In this document: one piece after another, positions 36,438-46,272 of the stretch | Layout: each line of letters starts with the position of its first letter | How positions within the stretch are numbered: position 1 is the stretch's first letter | NCBI RefSeq assembly: GCF_025336525.1 | Contig: NZ_JAOCZP010000003.1 | Coordinates: 558,001 to 622,000, forward strand | Reading direction: 5' to 3' | Source of the DNA: Chelativorans salis | GTDB taxonomy: Bacteria; Pseudomonadota; Alphaproteobacteria; Rhizobiales; Rhizobiaceae | Length of the DNA stretch: 64,000 nt | Program-made: the position numbers and the translations under genes | Notes under the pieces: generated by a model | What the model saw: the letters and a program-made list of their open reading frames with translations, nothing else | Databases searched by the model: none | Told to the model about the DNA's origin: nothing

Positions 36438-36694
36438 CGTTCCTTCGCCAAGGCAAGCCTTGCATCCCACCCAAAACCCTGTATATACGCGCCGTCTGCC
36501 GGTCCCAGCCGGGGGCTGAACGGAGGGCTGGGTGTTCTCGCCCGTTGTGAAGGCAAAAGTCTTCCGCCTCCCGTGTCTCCGCTCTCGACCGTCTCCAACA
36601 CGCGCCTTTCTTCTCCGGCCAAGCCGGCAAGATAGGTCGCTGAGGCTTTAGCCGCTGGGGCCCGGACGGACGGAAGATGAAGAAAGGCAAGACA
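36438..36694 (+). promoter_or_regulatory. Leader/promoter region of the rpsF-rpsR operon
   Basis: A 257-bp non-coding stretch between the terminator and rpsF. It contains TATATA-like sequence near 36482 and a GC-rich, potentially structured segment (about 36495-36660). Ribosomal S6/S18 operons are often autoregulated through such leaders, but I cannot recognise a named RNA motif here. Confidence 0.35.
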
Positions 36695-37141
36695 ATGGCT
36701 CTATACGAACATGTGTTTCTTGCCCGGCAGGACCTCTCCGCGCAGCAGGTCGATGCGCTCCTTGAGCAGTACAAGGGCGTCATCGAGAAGGGCGGAGGCA
36801 CGATCGGCCGGGTCGAGAACTGGGGACTGAAGTCCCTCGCCTACCGGATCAAGAAGAACCGCAAGGCCTATTTCACGCTCGTGGACATCGACGCGCCGGC
36901 AGACGCCGTCAAGGAGATGGAGCGGCAGATGGGTCTGTCCGAGGACGTGCTGCGCTTCATGACCGTGCGTGTGGATGCGCACGAGGAAGGCCCGTCGGCG
37001 ATGATGCAGCGCCGCGACGACCGCGACCGTGGTCCGCGCCGGGACGATCGCGGCCCGCGCCGCGACGACCGTGGCCCGCGCCGTGATCACGATGACCGCC
37101 CCCCGCGCCCTCCGCGCGAAGCCAGTGAGGGAGGCCAATAA
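36695..37141 (+). CDS. rpsF: 30S ribosomal protein S6
   Basis: A 148-residue protein. The S6 fold (residues 1-98) opens [19 protein letters not shown] and contains [23 protein letters not shown] long charged C-terminal tail follows with three RRDDRGP-type repeats (about 106-132), as in many alphaproteobacteria. The ATG at 36695 follows AAAGG. A start six codons earlier is possible. It binds S18 in the 30S platform. Its stop shares one base with the rpsR start (TAATG). Confidence 0.96.
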   Translation: MALYEHVFLARQDLSAQQVDALLEQYKGVIEKGGGTIGRVENWGLKSLAYRIKKNRKAYFTLVDIDAPADAVKEMERQMGLSEDVLRFMTVRVDAHEEGPSAMMQRRDDRDRGPRRDDRGPRRDDRGPRRDHDDRPPRPPREASEGGQ

Positions 37142-37389
37142 TGGTCGACATCAACCAGATTCCGACGCGGCGTCCCTTCCACCGCCGCCGCAAGACCTGC
37201 CCGTTCTCCGGCTCCAATGCGCCGAAGATCGACTACAAGGACGTCAAGCTCCTGCAGCGCTACATCTCCGAGCGCGGCAAGATCGTGCCCTCGCGCATCA
37301 CAGCGGTGAGCCAGAAGAAGCAGCGTGAGCTTGCAAAGGCGATCAAGCGGGCGCGCTTCCTGGGTCTTTTGCCCTACGTGGTAAAGTAA
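37141..37389 (+). CDS. rpsR: 30S ribosomal protein S18
   Basis: An 82-residue basic protein, the usual alphaproteobacterial length, with [15 protein letters not shown], the [20 protein letters not shown] core and [10 protein letters not shown]. It forms the S6:S18 pair in the 30S platform. It overlaps the rpsF stop by one base. Confidence 0.97.
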   Translation: MVDINQIPTRRPFHRRRKTCPFSGSNAPKIDYKDVKLLQRYISERGKIVPSRITAVSQKKQRELAKAIKRARFLGLLPYVVK

Positions 37390-37397
37390 GACCGGCC

Positions 37398-37417
37398 GCG
37401 GGCGCACTGGCGCCCGC
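37398..37417 (+). terminator. Hairpin after rpsR
   Basis: GCGGGCGC (37398-37405) and GCGCCCGC (37410-37417) form a perfect 8-bp GC stem with an ACTG loop, 8 bp past the rpsR stop. It is not followed by a T-run, so it may only attenuate read-through into rplI or protect the 3' end. Confidence 0.45.
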
Positions 37418-37588
37418 AGCCCCCTCCCCGCGGCGGGCGCGGATCGAGGGACGAGAAAATCCCGAGTTGGGGCAAAGCCCCTAACTGCCAGCAAGGCAGG
37501 ACAGCGAACCTGAAGCCGCAAGGCACCCGTTTCCTGACCTGCCTTCCATGTTCAAGCGGCGACAGCCGCCAAAGAAGGAAACGGAACG

Positions 37589-38224
37589 ATGCAAATCATT
37601 CTCCTGGAACGCATCCCGCGGCTCGGCCAGATGGGCGATGTCGTGAAGGTCAAGGACGGCTTTGCGCGCAACTTCCTCCTGCCGCAGGGCAAGGCGCTGC
37701 GCGCCAACGAGGCCAACAGGAAGAAGTTCGAGACACAGCGCGTCGAGCTCGAGGCGCGCGACCTTGAGCGCAAGAAGGAAGCCGAGGGCGTCGCCGAAAA
37801 ACTCGACGGCCAGAGCTTTATCGTCATCCGCTCGGCCGCCGAGACGGGACAGCTCTACGGCTCCGTATCGCCGCGCGACATCGTCGAGGTGCTGAACGAG
37901 AACGGCTTCAAGATCGGCCGCAATCAGGTTGACCTCAACCAGCCGATCAAGACCATCGGTGTGCTCAATGTGGCGATCGCGCTGCACCCCGAGGTCGTCG
38001 TGACCATCACCCTCAACGTCGCCCGCTCGGCCGACGAGGCAGAGCGCCAGGCGCAGGGCGAGACGCTGGATTCGGCCGAGGCGATCTACGGCGAGGACGT
38101 CAACGAGAGCGCACGGCCGGAAGAATTCTTCGACCCGGAAGCCGAGTTCGCTGAGCCGGAAGAGACCGAAGAGGTCCCTGCCGCCGAAGAACCCGCCGGG
38201 GGCGAAGAGGAAGAAAAGGCCTAA
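37589..38224 (+). CDS. rplI: 50S ribosomal protein L9
   Basis: A 211-residue protein: the N-terminal RNA-binding domain ([34 protein letters not shown]), the long connecting helix (about 40-75) and the C-terminal domain (about 78-150). Residues 150-211 form an acidic Glu-rich tail absent in E. coli L9 (149 residues) but frequent in Rhizobiales. The ATG follows AAGGAAACGG. It lies 199 bp after rpsR. Confidence 0.97.
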   Translation: MQIILLERIPRLGQMGDVVKVKDGFARNFLLPQGKALRANEANRKKFETQRVELEARDLERKKEAEGVAEKLDGQSFIVIRSAAETGQLYGSVSPRDIVEVLNENGFKIGRNQVDLNQPIKTIGVLNVAIALHPEVVVTITLNVARSADEAERQAQGETLDSAEAIYGEDVNESARPEEFFDPEAEFAEPEETEEVPAAEEPAGGEEEEKA

Positions 38225-38251
38225 GCGCCGATTCTTCCATAGCACTCTCCT

Positions 38252-38280
38252 GGGGCCGGGCGGCGATGACGTCCGGCCCC
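38252..38280 (+). terminator. Terminator hairpin of rplI
   Basis: GGGGCCGG (38252-38259) pairs perfectly with CCGGCCCC (38273-38280) around a 13-nt loop, then ACATTTATTG follows. It lies 27 bp after the rplI stop. Confidence 0.65.
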
Positions 38281-38483
38281 ACATTTATTGTGAACCAATA
38301 TTTCAAGCGAATTGAACCAATTGAGACGAGACGGCCACCGACACCGTAATAGCCGGATTACCGCGACTTTCACGATGTCAGCAGTCTTCCTGCCGTGGCG
38401 CGGGCAAACTCGGGTAACCCTTTTCAACCGTGATGCATCTGTTGCATAATCGCTACATCCTAGGCATGTAAGCGGGGTGAGTG

Positions 38484-39737
38484 ATGAATCGGTTGCTTGC
38501 GAAACTTGCATCCCGCCTCGTGCGGAAGGGCTCCCTGAGTATCACCGACGCGGACGGCGCCGTGCACAGCTTCGGCGACGGGTCAGGCGAGCCGGTACGT
38601 ATCGTCATCCATTCCAGGCGAGCCGAGCGGGCCATCGCGCTCGACCCGATGCTGGCGGTTCCGGAAAGCTATATGGAAGGCGAGTTGGACTTCGAGCGGG
38701 GCGATGTCCTGGCGCTGCTCAAGCTCAGCTATCAGAATCTAGACGGCGCCGGCGCGGAGACGTTCGTCATGAAGCTGGGCGAAGGCGTTCGCTATCTTTT
38801 CCGCCGCCTGCACCAGTTCAACCCCGCCGGCCGTTCCAAGCGCAATGTGGCGCGCCACTACGACCTTTCCGGCGAGCTCTATCGGCTCTTCCTCGACGAG
38901 GACATGCAGTATTCCTGCGCCTATTTCCCCCAGCCGGACATATCGCTGGACGAGGCGCAGCGCGCTAAGAAGCGCCATATCGCCGCCAAGCTGGCGCTGG
39001 AACCGGGCCAGAAAGTGCTCGACATCGGCTCGGGATGGGGCGGTCTCGGCCTTTATCTGGCGCGTCAGTTCGATGTCGACCTTCTGGGCGTGACCCTGTC
39101 GGAGGAGCAGCACGCGGTGTCCCGCAAGCGCGCCGAGGAGGAGAAGCTCGACGGCAAGGCGCGCTTCGAGATCGCCGACTACAGGGCGCTTTCCGGCCCC
39201 TTCGACCGCATCGTCTCGGTCGGCATGTTCGAACATGTGGGGATCAACCACTACCGCACCTTCTTCGACAAATGCGCACAGCTCATGGGTGACGCCGGCG
39301 TGATGCTCCTGCACACGATCGGCCGCACGTCGGGACCGACGGTTACCAACGCCTTCATCCGCAAGCACATCTTCCCCGGCGGCTACATCCCTTCCCTTTC
39401 GGAGGTGATTCCGGCGATCGAGAAGTCCGGCCTCATGGTCACCGACGTCGAGGTCCTGCGGCTGCACTATGCGGAGACGCTGAAGAACTGGCGCGAGCGC
39501 TTCCTCGCAAATCGCGACAAGGTGCTGGAGATCTATGACGAGCGCTTCGCGCGCATGTGGGAATTCTATCTCGCCGGCTCGGAAGCCGCCTTCCGGTGGC
39601 AGGACCTGGTGGTCTTCCAGATCCAGCTTGCCAAGAAGCGCGAGACGCTGCCCCTGACGCGCGACTATATCGGCGAGACGGAGAAGCGCCTGGCCTCTCC
39701 CGATGGGCAAAAGACGTTTACCGACGCGGCCGAATAG
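38484..39737 (+). CDS. cfa: Cyclopropane-fatty-acyl-phospholipid synthase family methyltransferase
   Basis: A 417-residue SAM-dependent methyltransferase of the Cfa/CMAS family. The N-terminal lipid-binding domain (about 1-115) precedes the catalytic domain, with SAM motif VLDIGSGWGGLGLYLAR. SVGMFEHVGINHYRTFF and HTIGRTSGPTV are hallmarks of cyclopropane synthases that transfer a methylene group to unsaturated acyl chains of phospholipids. ATG 38484 follows GGGGTGA. A GTG one codon earlier is possible. Several family paralogues occur in Rhizobiales, so the exact acyl product is not certain. Confidence 0.88.
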   Translation: MNRLLAKLASRLVRKGSLSITDADGAVHSFGDGSGEPVRIVIHSRRAERAIALDPMLAVPESYMEGELDFERGDVLALLKLSYQNLDGAGAETFVMKLGEGVRYLFRRLHQFNPAGRSKRNVARHYDLSGELYRLFLDEDMQYSCAYFPQPDISLDEAQRAKKRHIAAKLALEPGQKVLDIGSGWGGLGLYLARQFDVDLLGVTLSEEQHAVSRKRAEEEKLDGKARFEIADYRALSGPFDRIVSVGMFEHVGINHYRTFFDKCAQLMGDAGVMLLHTIGRTSGPTVTNAFIRKHIFPGGYIPSLSEVIPAIEKSGLMVTDVEVLRLHYAETLKNWRERFLANRDKVLEIYDERFARMWEFYLAGSEAAFRWQDLVVFQIQLAKKRETLPLTRDYIGETEKRLASPDGQKTFTDAAE

Positions 39738-39776
39738 GAATATTATCCACCCTACCCTGATGATTCGCTGTCAAGC

Positions 39777-39804
39777 ATGGAAAGCGCAGCAATGCGTTTT
39801 CCAT
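39777..39804 (+). terminator. Hairpin after cfa with GNRA loop
   Basis: ATGGAAAGCGCA (39777-39788) pairs with TGCGTTTTCCAT (39793-39804), with one G-T wobble and a GCAA tetraloop. It lies about 40 bp past cfa. No T-run follows. It may serve as the cfa transcript end. Confidence 0.5.
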
Positions 39805-39976
39805 CGTGCGGGTGCAATTGCGTGTGGATAGCGGGTGCTTCGGCCAGGTTTGAGCGATAAGTCGGGCATAACGGCCTTACGCAACGGCGCGCAAAGGTTT
39901 ACGAGGGAACGGTTTTGGGGGCGCCGGATCTGTCCGCTGTTATCCGGCAGCCATAATAACGACAACGGAAATCCCG

Positions 39977-41467
39977 ATGGCTGATGCAGTCCGCAAGCTG
40001 AACACGGCGGAAACGCCTCTTTATCGTGAGGCGCCCAACAACATCGAGGCCGAGCAGGCCCTGCTCGGCGCCATCCTCGTCAACAACGACGCCTTCTACC
40101 GCGTCTCGGATTTTTTGAAGCCGACCCATTTCTACGAGCCGCTGCACCGCAAGATCTACGAGGTGGCGGGCGAGCTCATCCGCATGGGCAAGATGGCCAA
40201 TCCGGTGACCATCAAGACCTTCCTACCCGCCGACGAGAAGGTGGGCGAGATGACGGTGCAGCAGTACACCGCCCGGCTGGCAGCGGAGGCCGTCACCATC
40301 ATCAACGCCGCCGACTATGGCCGCGCCATCTACGATCTTGCCGTCCGCCGGGCGCTGATCACCGTCGGCGAGGATATGGTCAATATCGCCTATGATGCAC
40401 CTGTCGACATGGCGCCGGGCGACCAGATCGAGGATGCGGAGCGGCGGCTGTTCGAGCTCGCCGAGACCGGGCGCTACGACGGCGGTTTCGAAAGCTTCGG
40501 CGACGCCACCAAGATCGCCGTCGATATGGCCAATGCCGCCTTCATGCGCGACGGCCATCTTTCCGGCATCGCCACAGGCTTGCGCGATCTCGACCGGCGC
40601 ATGGGCGGGCTGCAGCCGTCGGACCTCATCATCCTCGCCGGCCGCCCCGGCATGGGCAAGACGTCGCTCGCCACCAACATCGCCTTCAACATCGCCAACG
40701 CCTACGAGCCGGCGCAGCAGGCCGACGGCTCCTTCGCCGCGGCCAATGGCGGCGTCGTCGGCTTCTTCTCGCTGGAAATGTCGTCGGAGCAGCTCGCCAC
40801 CCGTATCATCTCCGAGCAGACGGAAATTCCCTCCTCCAAAATCCGCCGCGGAGAGATTTCCGAGGCCGATTTCGAGAAGCTGGTGGGCTGTGCCCAGATG
40901 ATGCAGAAGATCCCGCTCTTCATCGACCAGACGGGCGGCATCTCCATCGCCCAGCTCGCCGCGCGCGCCCGGCGGCTGAAGCGCCAGCGCGGGCTCGACG
41001 TGCTGGTCATCGACTATGTGCAGCTCATGCAGGGCACCAGCGCCCGCGCCCAGCAGAACCGCGTGCAGGAGATCACCGAGATCACCACGGGCTTGAAGGC
41101 ACTCGCCAAAGAGCTCGCCGTGCCGATCGTCGCGCTCTCCCAGCTTTCCCGCCAGGTGGAAAACCGCGAGGACAAGCGTCCGCAGCTTTCGGACCTGCGC
41201 GAATCGGGCTCAATCGAGCAGGACGCCGACGTGGTTCTCTTCGTCTACCGCGAGGAGTATTATCTGGGCAACCGCGAGCCGAAGCCCGGCACGGAAGAGT
41301 ACATCAAATGGGAGAGCGAGATGAATGAGGCGCGCGGCAAGGCCGAGGTCATCATCGCCAAGCAGCGCCACGGACCTACCGGCACTGTCAATCTCGGCTT
41401 CCAGGGCGAGTTCACCCGCTTCTCCGATCTCGCCGAGGACTCCCACCTGCCGGAGCGTTTCGAGTAG
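39977..41467 (+). CDS. dnaB: Replicative DNA helicase DnaB
   Basis: A 496-residue hexameric helicase that unwinds the replication fork. The N-terminal domain (about 18-125, NNIEAEQALLGAILVNNDAF) is joined by a linker to the RecA-like domain with Walker A GRPGMGKTS, the Walker B segment VLVIDYVQLMQG, and the C-terminal SDLRESGSIEQDADVVLFVYRE. No intein. It is followed by alr with a 2-bp gap. Confidence 0.97.
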   Translation: MADAVRKLNTAETPLYREAPNNIEAEQALLGAILVNNDAFYRVSDFLKPTHFYEPLHRKIYEVAGELIRMGKMANPVTIKTFLPADEKVGEMTVQQYTARLAAEAVTIINAADYGRAIYDLAVRRALITVGEDMVNIAYDAPVDMAPGDQIEDAERRLFELAETGRYDGGFESFGDATKIAVDMANAAFMRDGHLSGIATGLRDLDRRMGGLQPSDLIILAGRPGMGKTSLATNIAFNIANAYEPAQQADGSFAAANGGVVGFFSLEMSSEQLATRIISEQTEIPSSKIRRGEISEADFEKLVGCAQMMQKIPLFIDQTGGISIAQLAARARRLKRQRGLDVLVIDYVQLMQGTSARAQQNRVQEITEITTGLKALAKELAVPIVALSQLSRQVENREDKRPQLSDLRESGSIEQDADVVLFVYREEYYLGNREPKPGTEEYIKWESEMNEARGKAEVIIAKQRHGPTGTVNLGFQGEFTRFSDLAEDSHLPERFE

Positions 41468-41469
41468 AG

Positions 41470-42642
41470 GTGCCCTATTCGCCCGACATGATCGGCAGCG
41501 GGCCAATGCCGCATCTGGCCGGGGGGCGGCTTGTCATCAATCTTTCCGCGCTTGCCGCCAATTACCGGCTGCTGGCGGAGCGCTCGACGCCCGCGCAAGC
41601 GGCGGCCGTCGTGAAGGCCGATGCCTACGGGCTCGGACTTGCGCCGGTGGCACGCACGCTCTGGGCGGCGGGATGCCGGCGCTTCTTCGTAGCACTTCCG
41701 CATGAGGGTCTGGCGATGCGCGACATCCTGCCGGAAGCGGAAATCTTCGTCTTCAACGGGCTTTTCGGCTCGGAGGCGGCGGTGGCCTATCGCGCGGGGC
41801 GGTTGATTCCGGTCCTCAACGCGCAAAGCGACCTCTCCATCTGGGAAGCTTACGGCTGGGACGACGGCGAGACGCCGCGCCCCTGCGCCATCCACGTCGA
41901 GACCGGCATGAACCGGCTGGGGCTCACGCCGGAGCGGGCGCGCACGCTGGCCGAAGAGAACGCCCTGACGAGAGCGCTCACCCCGGTGCTGGTGATGAGC
42001 CACCTTGCTTGTGCGGACACGCCCGACCATCCCATGAACCGGCGACAACTTGAATCCTTTCAGGCACTTCGGACGCTCTTTCCAGAAACCGAAACAAGCC
42101 TCGCCAACTCCGCCGGGATATTCCTCGGTGGTGGTTTCCTGTGCAATGTCACCCGCCCAGGCATCGCCCTCTACGGCGGCGCACCCGTCAGCGGCGCCGC
42201 CAATCCCATGCAGCCGGTGGTGACAGCGGAAGCGCGTGTGTCGCAGGTGAAGCAGGTTCGTGCCGGCGACACCGTCAGCTACGGCGCCACCCCGCTTGCC
42301 CGCGACACGATCATTGCGGTTGCCTCCACCGGCTATGCCGACGGCTATCACCGCGCGGCCTCGGGCGGCGGCGTGCCGCTGCGCAACCTGAGCAACGGCG
42401 CCAGCGGCTTCATCCACGGGCACGAGGCACCGGTGCTCGGCCGGGTGACAATGGACCTCACGCTTTTCGACGTCACGGCACTCGGACCGGACGCGGTGGC
42501 GGTGGGGGATCATGTCGAGCTCTTCGGGCCGAACATGCCGATCAACACGGTGGCGGAGGCGGCAGGCACCATTGCCTATGAACTGCTGACCTCGCTCGGG
42601 CCGCGGTATCACCGCGAGTATGTGGGGGGAGGTGAGGAGTGA
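41470..42642 (+). CDS. alr: Alanine racemase
   Basis: A 390-residue PLP enzyme that makes D-alanine for peptidoglycan. The PLP lysine is K49 in AVVKADAYGLG, and the second-half tyrosine is in DTVSYGAT. The barrel is followed by the beta-domain GRVTMDLTLFDV. The GTG at 41470 is 2 bp after the dnaB stop. ATGs at 41488 and 41506 are alternatives. Being co-transcribed with dnaB is common in alphaproteobacteria. Confidence 0.95.
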   Translation: MPYSPDMIGSGPMPHLAGGRLVINLSALAANYRLLAERSTPAQAAAVVKADAYGLGLAPVARTLWAAGCRRFFVALPHEGLAMRDILPEAEIFVFNGLFGSEAAVAYRAGRLIPVLNAQSDLSIWEAYGWDDGETPRPCAIHVETGMNRLGLTPERARTLAEENALTRALTPVLVMSHLACADTPDHPMNRRQLESFQALRTLFPETETSLANSAGIFLGGGFLCNVTRPGIALYGGAPVSGAANPMQPVVTAEARVSQVKQVRAGDTVSYGATPLARDTIIAVASTGYADGYHRAASGGGVPLRNLSNGASGFIHGHEAPVLGRVTMDLTLFDVTALGPDAVAVGDHVELFGPNMPINTVAEAAGTIAYELLTSLGPRYHREYVGGGEE

Positions 42643-42688
42643 GCCAATCGCCTTTGCTCTGCGCCTTGCACGGCAGGAAAATCTGCTA

Positions 42689-44074
42689 ATGGCCAAGTCC
42701 CGCGTCCAGTTTATCTGCCAGAATTGCGGCACCGCCCACGCCCGCTGGGCGGGCAAGTGCGACGGCTGCGGCGAGTGGAATACGCTGGTGGAGGAAGGCA
42801 CCTCAAGCGGCATCGGTAGTGGGCCGCAGTCCTTGCGCAAGGCGCGGGCCGGCCGCGCCGTGGCGCTGACGACGCTTTCCGGCGACATCGAGGATGCGCC
42901 GCGCATCGTCACCGGCATTGGCGAACTGGACCGGGCGACGGGCGGCGGCTTCGTGCGCGGTTCCGCGCTTCTGGTGGGTGGCGATCCCGGCATCGGCAAG
43001 TCTACCCTGCTGACCCAGGCGGCGGCCGCCCTTGCCGCCAGGGGCCACCGCATCATCTATGTCTCGGGCGAGGAGGCGGTGGCGCAGATCAGGCTCAGGG
43101 CACAGCGGCTCGGCGTGGCGGAAACGCCGGTGGAGCTTGCCGCCGAGACCAATGTCGAGGACATCCTGGCCACCATTGGCGACGGCAAGAGGCCGGACCT
43201 CGTCATCCTCGATTCCATCCAGACGCTCTGGACCGACCTTGCCGAATCGGCGCCGGGCACGGTGACCCAGGTGCGTGCGGCGGCGCAGGCGATGATCCGG
43301 TACGCGAAATCGACAGGTGCCGCCATCGTGCTCGTCGGCCACGTGACCAAGGAAGGCCAGATCGCCGGCCCGCGCGTCGTCGAGCACATGGTGGACGGCG
43401 TGCTCTATTTCGAGGGCGAAGGCGGGCATCACTACCGCATCCTGCGCACGGTGAAGAACCGCTTCGGCCCGACGGATGAGATCGGCGTCTTCGAGATGGG
43501 CGACCGGGGCCTTCGCGAGGTGCCGAACCCATCGGAGCTCTTCCTGGGCGAGCGCAGTGCGGCCGCACCGGGTGCAGCCGTCTTCGCCGGCATGGAGGGC
43601 ACGCGGCCGGTTCTGGTTGAAATCCAGGCGCTCGTCGCCCCCTCCCCGCTCGGCACGCCGCGGCGCGCCGTGGTGGGCTGGGATTCGCCCAGGCTTTCCA
43701 TGGTGCTGGCGGTGCTCGAGGCGCATTGCGGCGTGCGTTTTGCCACCCATGACGTGTACCTGAACGTGGCCGGCGGCTACCGCATCTCGGAACCGGCGGC
43801 AGACCTCGCCGTGGCGGCCGCCCTTGTCTCCTCGCTCACCGGGCTTGCCCTGCCCGCCGATTGCGTCTATTTCGGCGAAATCAGCCTCTCGGGCGCCGTC
43901 CGCCCGGTCGCGCATGCGGGAAGCCGGCTCAAGGAAGCCGAGAAACTTGGCTTCGGCCAGGCCGTCATGCCGCCGGGAAACGAAGAACCCGCGGGCGGCA
44001 TTTCGGCGCAGGCATGGCGGCCAGAGAGCCTTGCGGATCTCGTTGCCCGGATAGCCGGCTCGAGCACGCCGTGA
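42689..44074 (+). CDS. radA: DNA repair protein RadA
   Basis: A 461-residue RecA-like protein for branch migration in recombinational repair. The N-terminal zinc finger is C10-C13-C24-C27 (CQNCG and CDGCGEW), the P-loop is GGDPGIGKST, the RadA-specific motif is VKNRFGPTDE, and the C-terminal Lon protease-like domain contains AGGYRISEPAADLAVAAA. ATG 42689 is used because the zinc finger begins 10 residues on. An upstream extension overlaps alr. Confidence 0.96.
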   Translation: MAKSRVQFICQNCGTAHARWAGKCDGCGEWNTLVEEGTSSGIGSGPQSLRKARAGRAVALTTLSGDIEDAPRIVTGIGELDRATGGGFVRGSALLVGGDPGIGKSTLLTQAAAALAARGHRIIYVSGEEAVAQIRLRAQRLGVAETPVELAAETNVEDILATIGDGKRPDLVILDSIQTLWTDLAESAPGTVTQVRAAAQAMIRYAKSTGAAIVLVGHVTKEGQIAGPRVVEHMVDGVLYFEGEGGHHYRILRTVKNRFGPTDEIGVFEMGDRGLREVPNPSELFLGERSAAAPGAAVFAGMEGTRPVLVEIQALVAPSPLGTPRRAVVGWDSPRLSMVLAVLEAHCGVRFATHDVYLNVAGGYRISEPAADLAVAAALVSSLTGLALPADCVYFGEISLSGAVRPVAHAGSRLKEAEKLGFGQAVMPPGNEEPAGGISAQAWRPESLADLVARIAGSSTP

Positions 44075-44152
44075 AGGAGAAAACTTTGGTGGATTGGCTG
44101 GCAGGATACGGGAAGAAGCGGTATTGGGCGTGCTTCCTGAAATGGAGTTTGG

Positions 44153-44704
44153 GTGACGATGCCAATCACGCTGCTTGACGGAATCCTCGTCGGCTTCACG
44201 CTTGTCTCGGCGATGCTTGCCATGGTGCGCGGATTCTCGCGCGAAATCCTCTCCATCGCCTCCTGGGCGCTTGCCGCGATTGCCGCCTATTTCTTCTACC
44301 CATTGGTGTTGCCCTATGTAACACCCTATATAGGCAATGCGATGGTCGCTCTGGCGGCGGCGGCGGCAGCGGTCTTTTTCATCGCGCTCATCATCGTGAC
44401 GGTGATCACGATGAAGGTGGCCGACTTCATCATCGACTCCAGGGTCGGCGCGCTCGACCGCACGTTGGGCTTCTTGTACGGCGCAGTGCGCGGCATCCTG
44501 GTGGTGGCGGTGGCGCTTTTGTTCCTGAACTGGCTCCTGGGTGCAAACCCGCCGAGCTGGGTCGCGGAGGCGAAGTCACGTCCGCTCCTGGAGGGTGTGG
44601 GAGAGTGGCTGCAGGACCTGCTGCCCGACGACCCGGAGACATCGATCTTCGACCGCGTGTCGCCCGGCTCCAGCACGGCAGGCGATACGGAGACGAACAA
44701 CTGA
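44153..44704 (+). CDS. cvpA: CvpA-family membrane protein
   Basis: A 183-residue protein with four hydrophobic segments (LLDGILVGFTLVSAML, ILSIASWALAAIAAYFF, ALAAAAAAVFFIALIIV, GILVVAVALLFLNWLL) and the family motif RGFSREILS plus GALDRTLGFLYGA. CvpA is needed for colicin V production in E. coli and has broader envelope-stress roles. It sits directly before purF as in many proteobacteria. GTG 44153 has GGAG with 5-nt spacing. ATG 44159, two codons later, is possible. Confidence 0.93.
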   Translation: MTMPITLLDGILVGFTLVSAMLAMVRGFSREILSIASWALAAIAAYFFYPLVLPYVTPYIGNAMVALAAAAAAVFFIALIIVTVITMKVADFIIDSRVGALDRTLGFLYGAVRGILVVAVALLFLNWLLGANPPSWVAEAKSRPLLEGVGEWLQDLLPDDPETSIFDRVSPGSSTAGDTETNN

Positions 44705-44757
44705 CGGCCCGGAAGGCCGCCAGAAGGAAGACTAACCAAGGCACAAGGCGGCCAGCG

Positions 44758-46230
44758 ATGGCGGACGACACTGATTTGCCTCTCATGGGCGAAGCCGACG
44801 ATCATTTCCACGACGAGTGCGGCGTTTTCGGCATCTTCGGGCGCCAGGACGCGGCGGCGATCGCCACGCTGGGCCTGCACGCCCTGCAACACCGCGGCCA
44901 GGAGGCCGCCGGCATCGTCTCCTTCGACGGCAGCCAGTTCCATGTCGAGCGGCATATCGGGCTCATCGGTGACACGTTCACCAAACCCGCCGTGATCGAG
45001 CGGCTGAACGGCTCTCGCGCCATCGGTCACACCCGCTATTCGACCACGGGCGGCTCCGGCCTGCGCAACGTGCAGCCTTTCTTCGCCGAGCTGGCCGAGG
45101 GTGGGCTGGCGGTTGCCCATAACGGCAACATCACCAACGCGATGACCGTGCAGCGCCGCCTGCAGAAGCAGGGCTCGATCTTCTCCTCCACCTCCGATAC
45201 CGAAACCATCATGCATCTGGTGGCGACCAGCAAGGAGCGCCACACCAACGCCCGCTTCATCGATGCAGTGCGCCAGCTCGAAGGCGCCTTCTCGCTGGTG
45301 GCGCTGACCTCGAAGAAGATGATCGGCTGCCGCGATCCGCTGGGCATCCGCCCGCTGGTGCTGGGCGATCTCGAAGGCGCCTATATCCTTGCCTCGGAAA
45401 GCTGCGCGCTCGACATAATCGGCGCCCGCTTTGTCCGCGATCTTGAGCCGGGCGAGATGGTGGTGGTCACGGAAAAGGGGATCGAGAGCTTCTTCCCCTT
45501 CAAAAAGGCCAAGCAGCGTTTCTGCATCTTCGAATATGTGTATTTCGCCCGGCCCGATTCCTCGGTCGAAGGGCGCAATGTCTATGAGGTGCGCAAGCAG
45601 ATCGGTGCCGAACTGGCGCGCGAGAACCCTCTGGAGGCCGACATCGTCGTTCCGGTGCCCGATTCGGGCACGCCGGCCGCGATCGGCTTTGCTCAAGCAG
45701 CGGGGCTTCCCTTCGAGCTCGGCATCATCCGCAACCACTATGTGGGCCGCACCTTCATCCAGCCGACCGATTCCATCCGGCACATGGGCGTCAAGCTGAA
45801 GCACAATGCCAACCGCCGCCTGATCGAGGGCAAGCGCGTGGTTCTGGTGGACGATTCGATCGTGCGCGGCACGACCAGCCAGAAGATCGTGCAGATGGTG
45901 CGCGATGCGGGAGCTACCGAAGTGCACATGCGCATCGCCTCGCCGCCGACACGCGCCTCCTGCTTCTACGGCGTCGACACGCCGCAGACGTCGAAGCTCC
46001 TCGCCTCTCGCATGTCGATCGAGGAGATGGCGGAGTTCATCCGCGTCGATTCGCTGGGCTTCCTCTCCATCGACGGGCTCTACCGGGCTGTCGGAGAAGC
46101 CGCGCGCAACAACGAGCAGCCGCAGTTCTGCGACGCCTGCTTCACCACCGAATACCCGACGGAGCTGACCGACCACCACGGCACCGATAACGTGCGCCAG
46201 CTCTCGCTGCTGGCGGCCGGCGGGCAGTAG
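44758..46230 (+). CDS. purF: Amidophosphoribosyltransferase
   Basis: A 490-residue enzyme for the first committed step of purine synthesis (PRPP plus glutamine to phosphoribosylamine). The glutaminase nucleophile is C21 in DECGVFGIFG. The preceding 20 residues look like a cleavable propeptide, as in Bacillus-type PurF. The PRPP loop is VVLVDDSIVRGTTS. C-terminal cysteines (SCFYGVDTP, QFCDACF) fit the 4Fe-4S form of PurF. ATG 44758 follows AAGG. Confidence 0.97.
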   Translation: MADDTDLPLMGEADDHFHDECGVFGIFGRQDAAAIATLGLHALQHRGQEAAGIVSFDGSQFHVERHIGLIGDTFTKPAVIERLNGSRAIGHTRYSTTGGSGLRNVQPFFAELAEGGLAVAHNGNITNAMTVQRRLQKQGSIFSSTSDTETIMHLVATSKERHTNARFIDAVRQLEGAFSLVALTSKKMIGCRDPLGIRPLVLGDLEGAYILASESCALDIIGARFVRDLEPGEMVVVTEKGIESFFPFKKAKQRFCIFEYVYFARPDSSVEGRNVYEVRKQIGAELARENPLEADIVVPVPDSGTPAAIGFAQAAGLPFELGIIRNHYVGRTFIQPTDSIRHMGVKLKHNANRRLIEGKRVVLVDDSIVRGTTSQKIVQMVRDAGATEVHMRIASPPTRASCFYGVDTPQTSKLLASRMSIEEMAEFIRVDSLGFLSIDGLYRAVGEAARNNEQPQFCDACFTTEYPTELTDHHGTDNVRQLSLLAAGGQ

Positions 46231-46272
46231 CACCCCTTCTCCTTCCTATCTAAGTGCGGGGAAAACCAGCAC

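Noticed and set aside
41260-43056. A 598-codon minus-strand open frame opposite dnaB, alr and radA
   Set aside because: Antisense to three conserved genes, crossing their borders.
44326-46233. A 635-codon minus-strand open frame opposite cvpA and purF
   Set aside because: Shadow of two well-conserved genes, with no family similarity.
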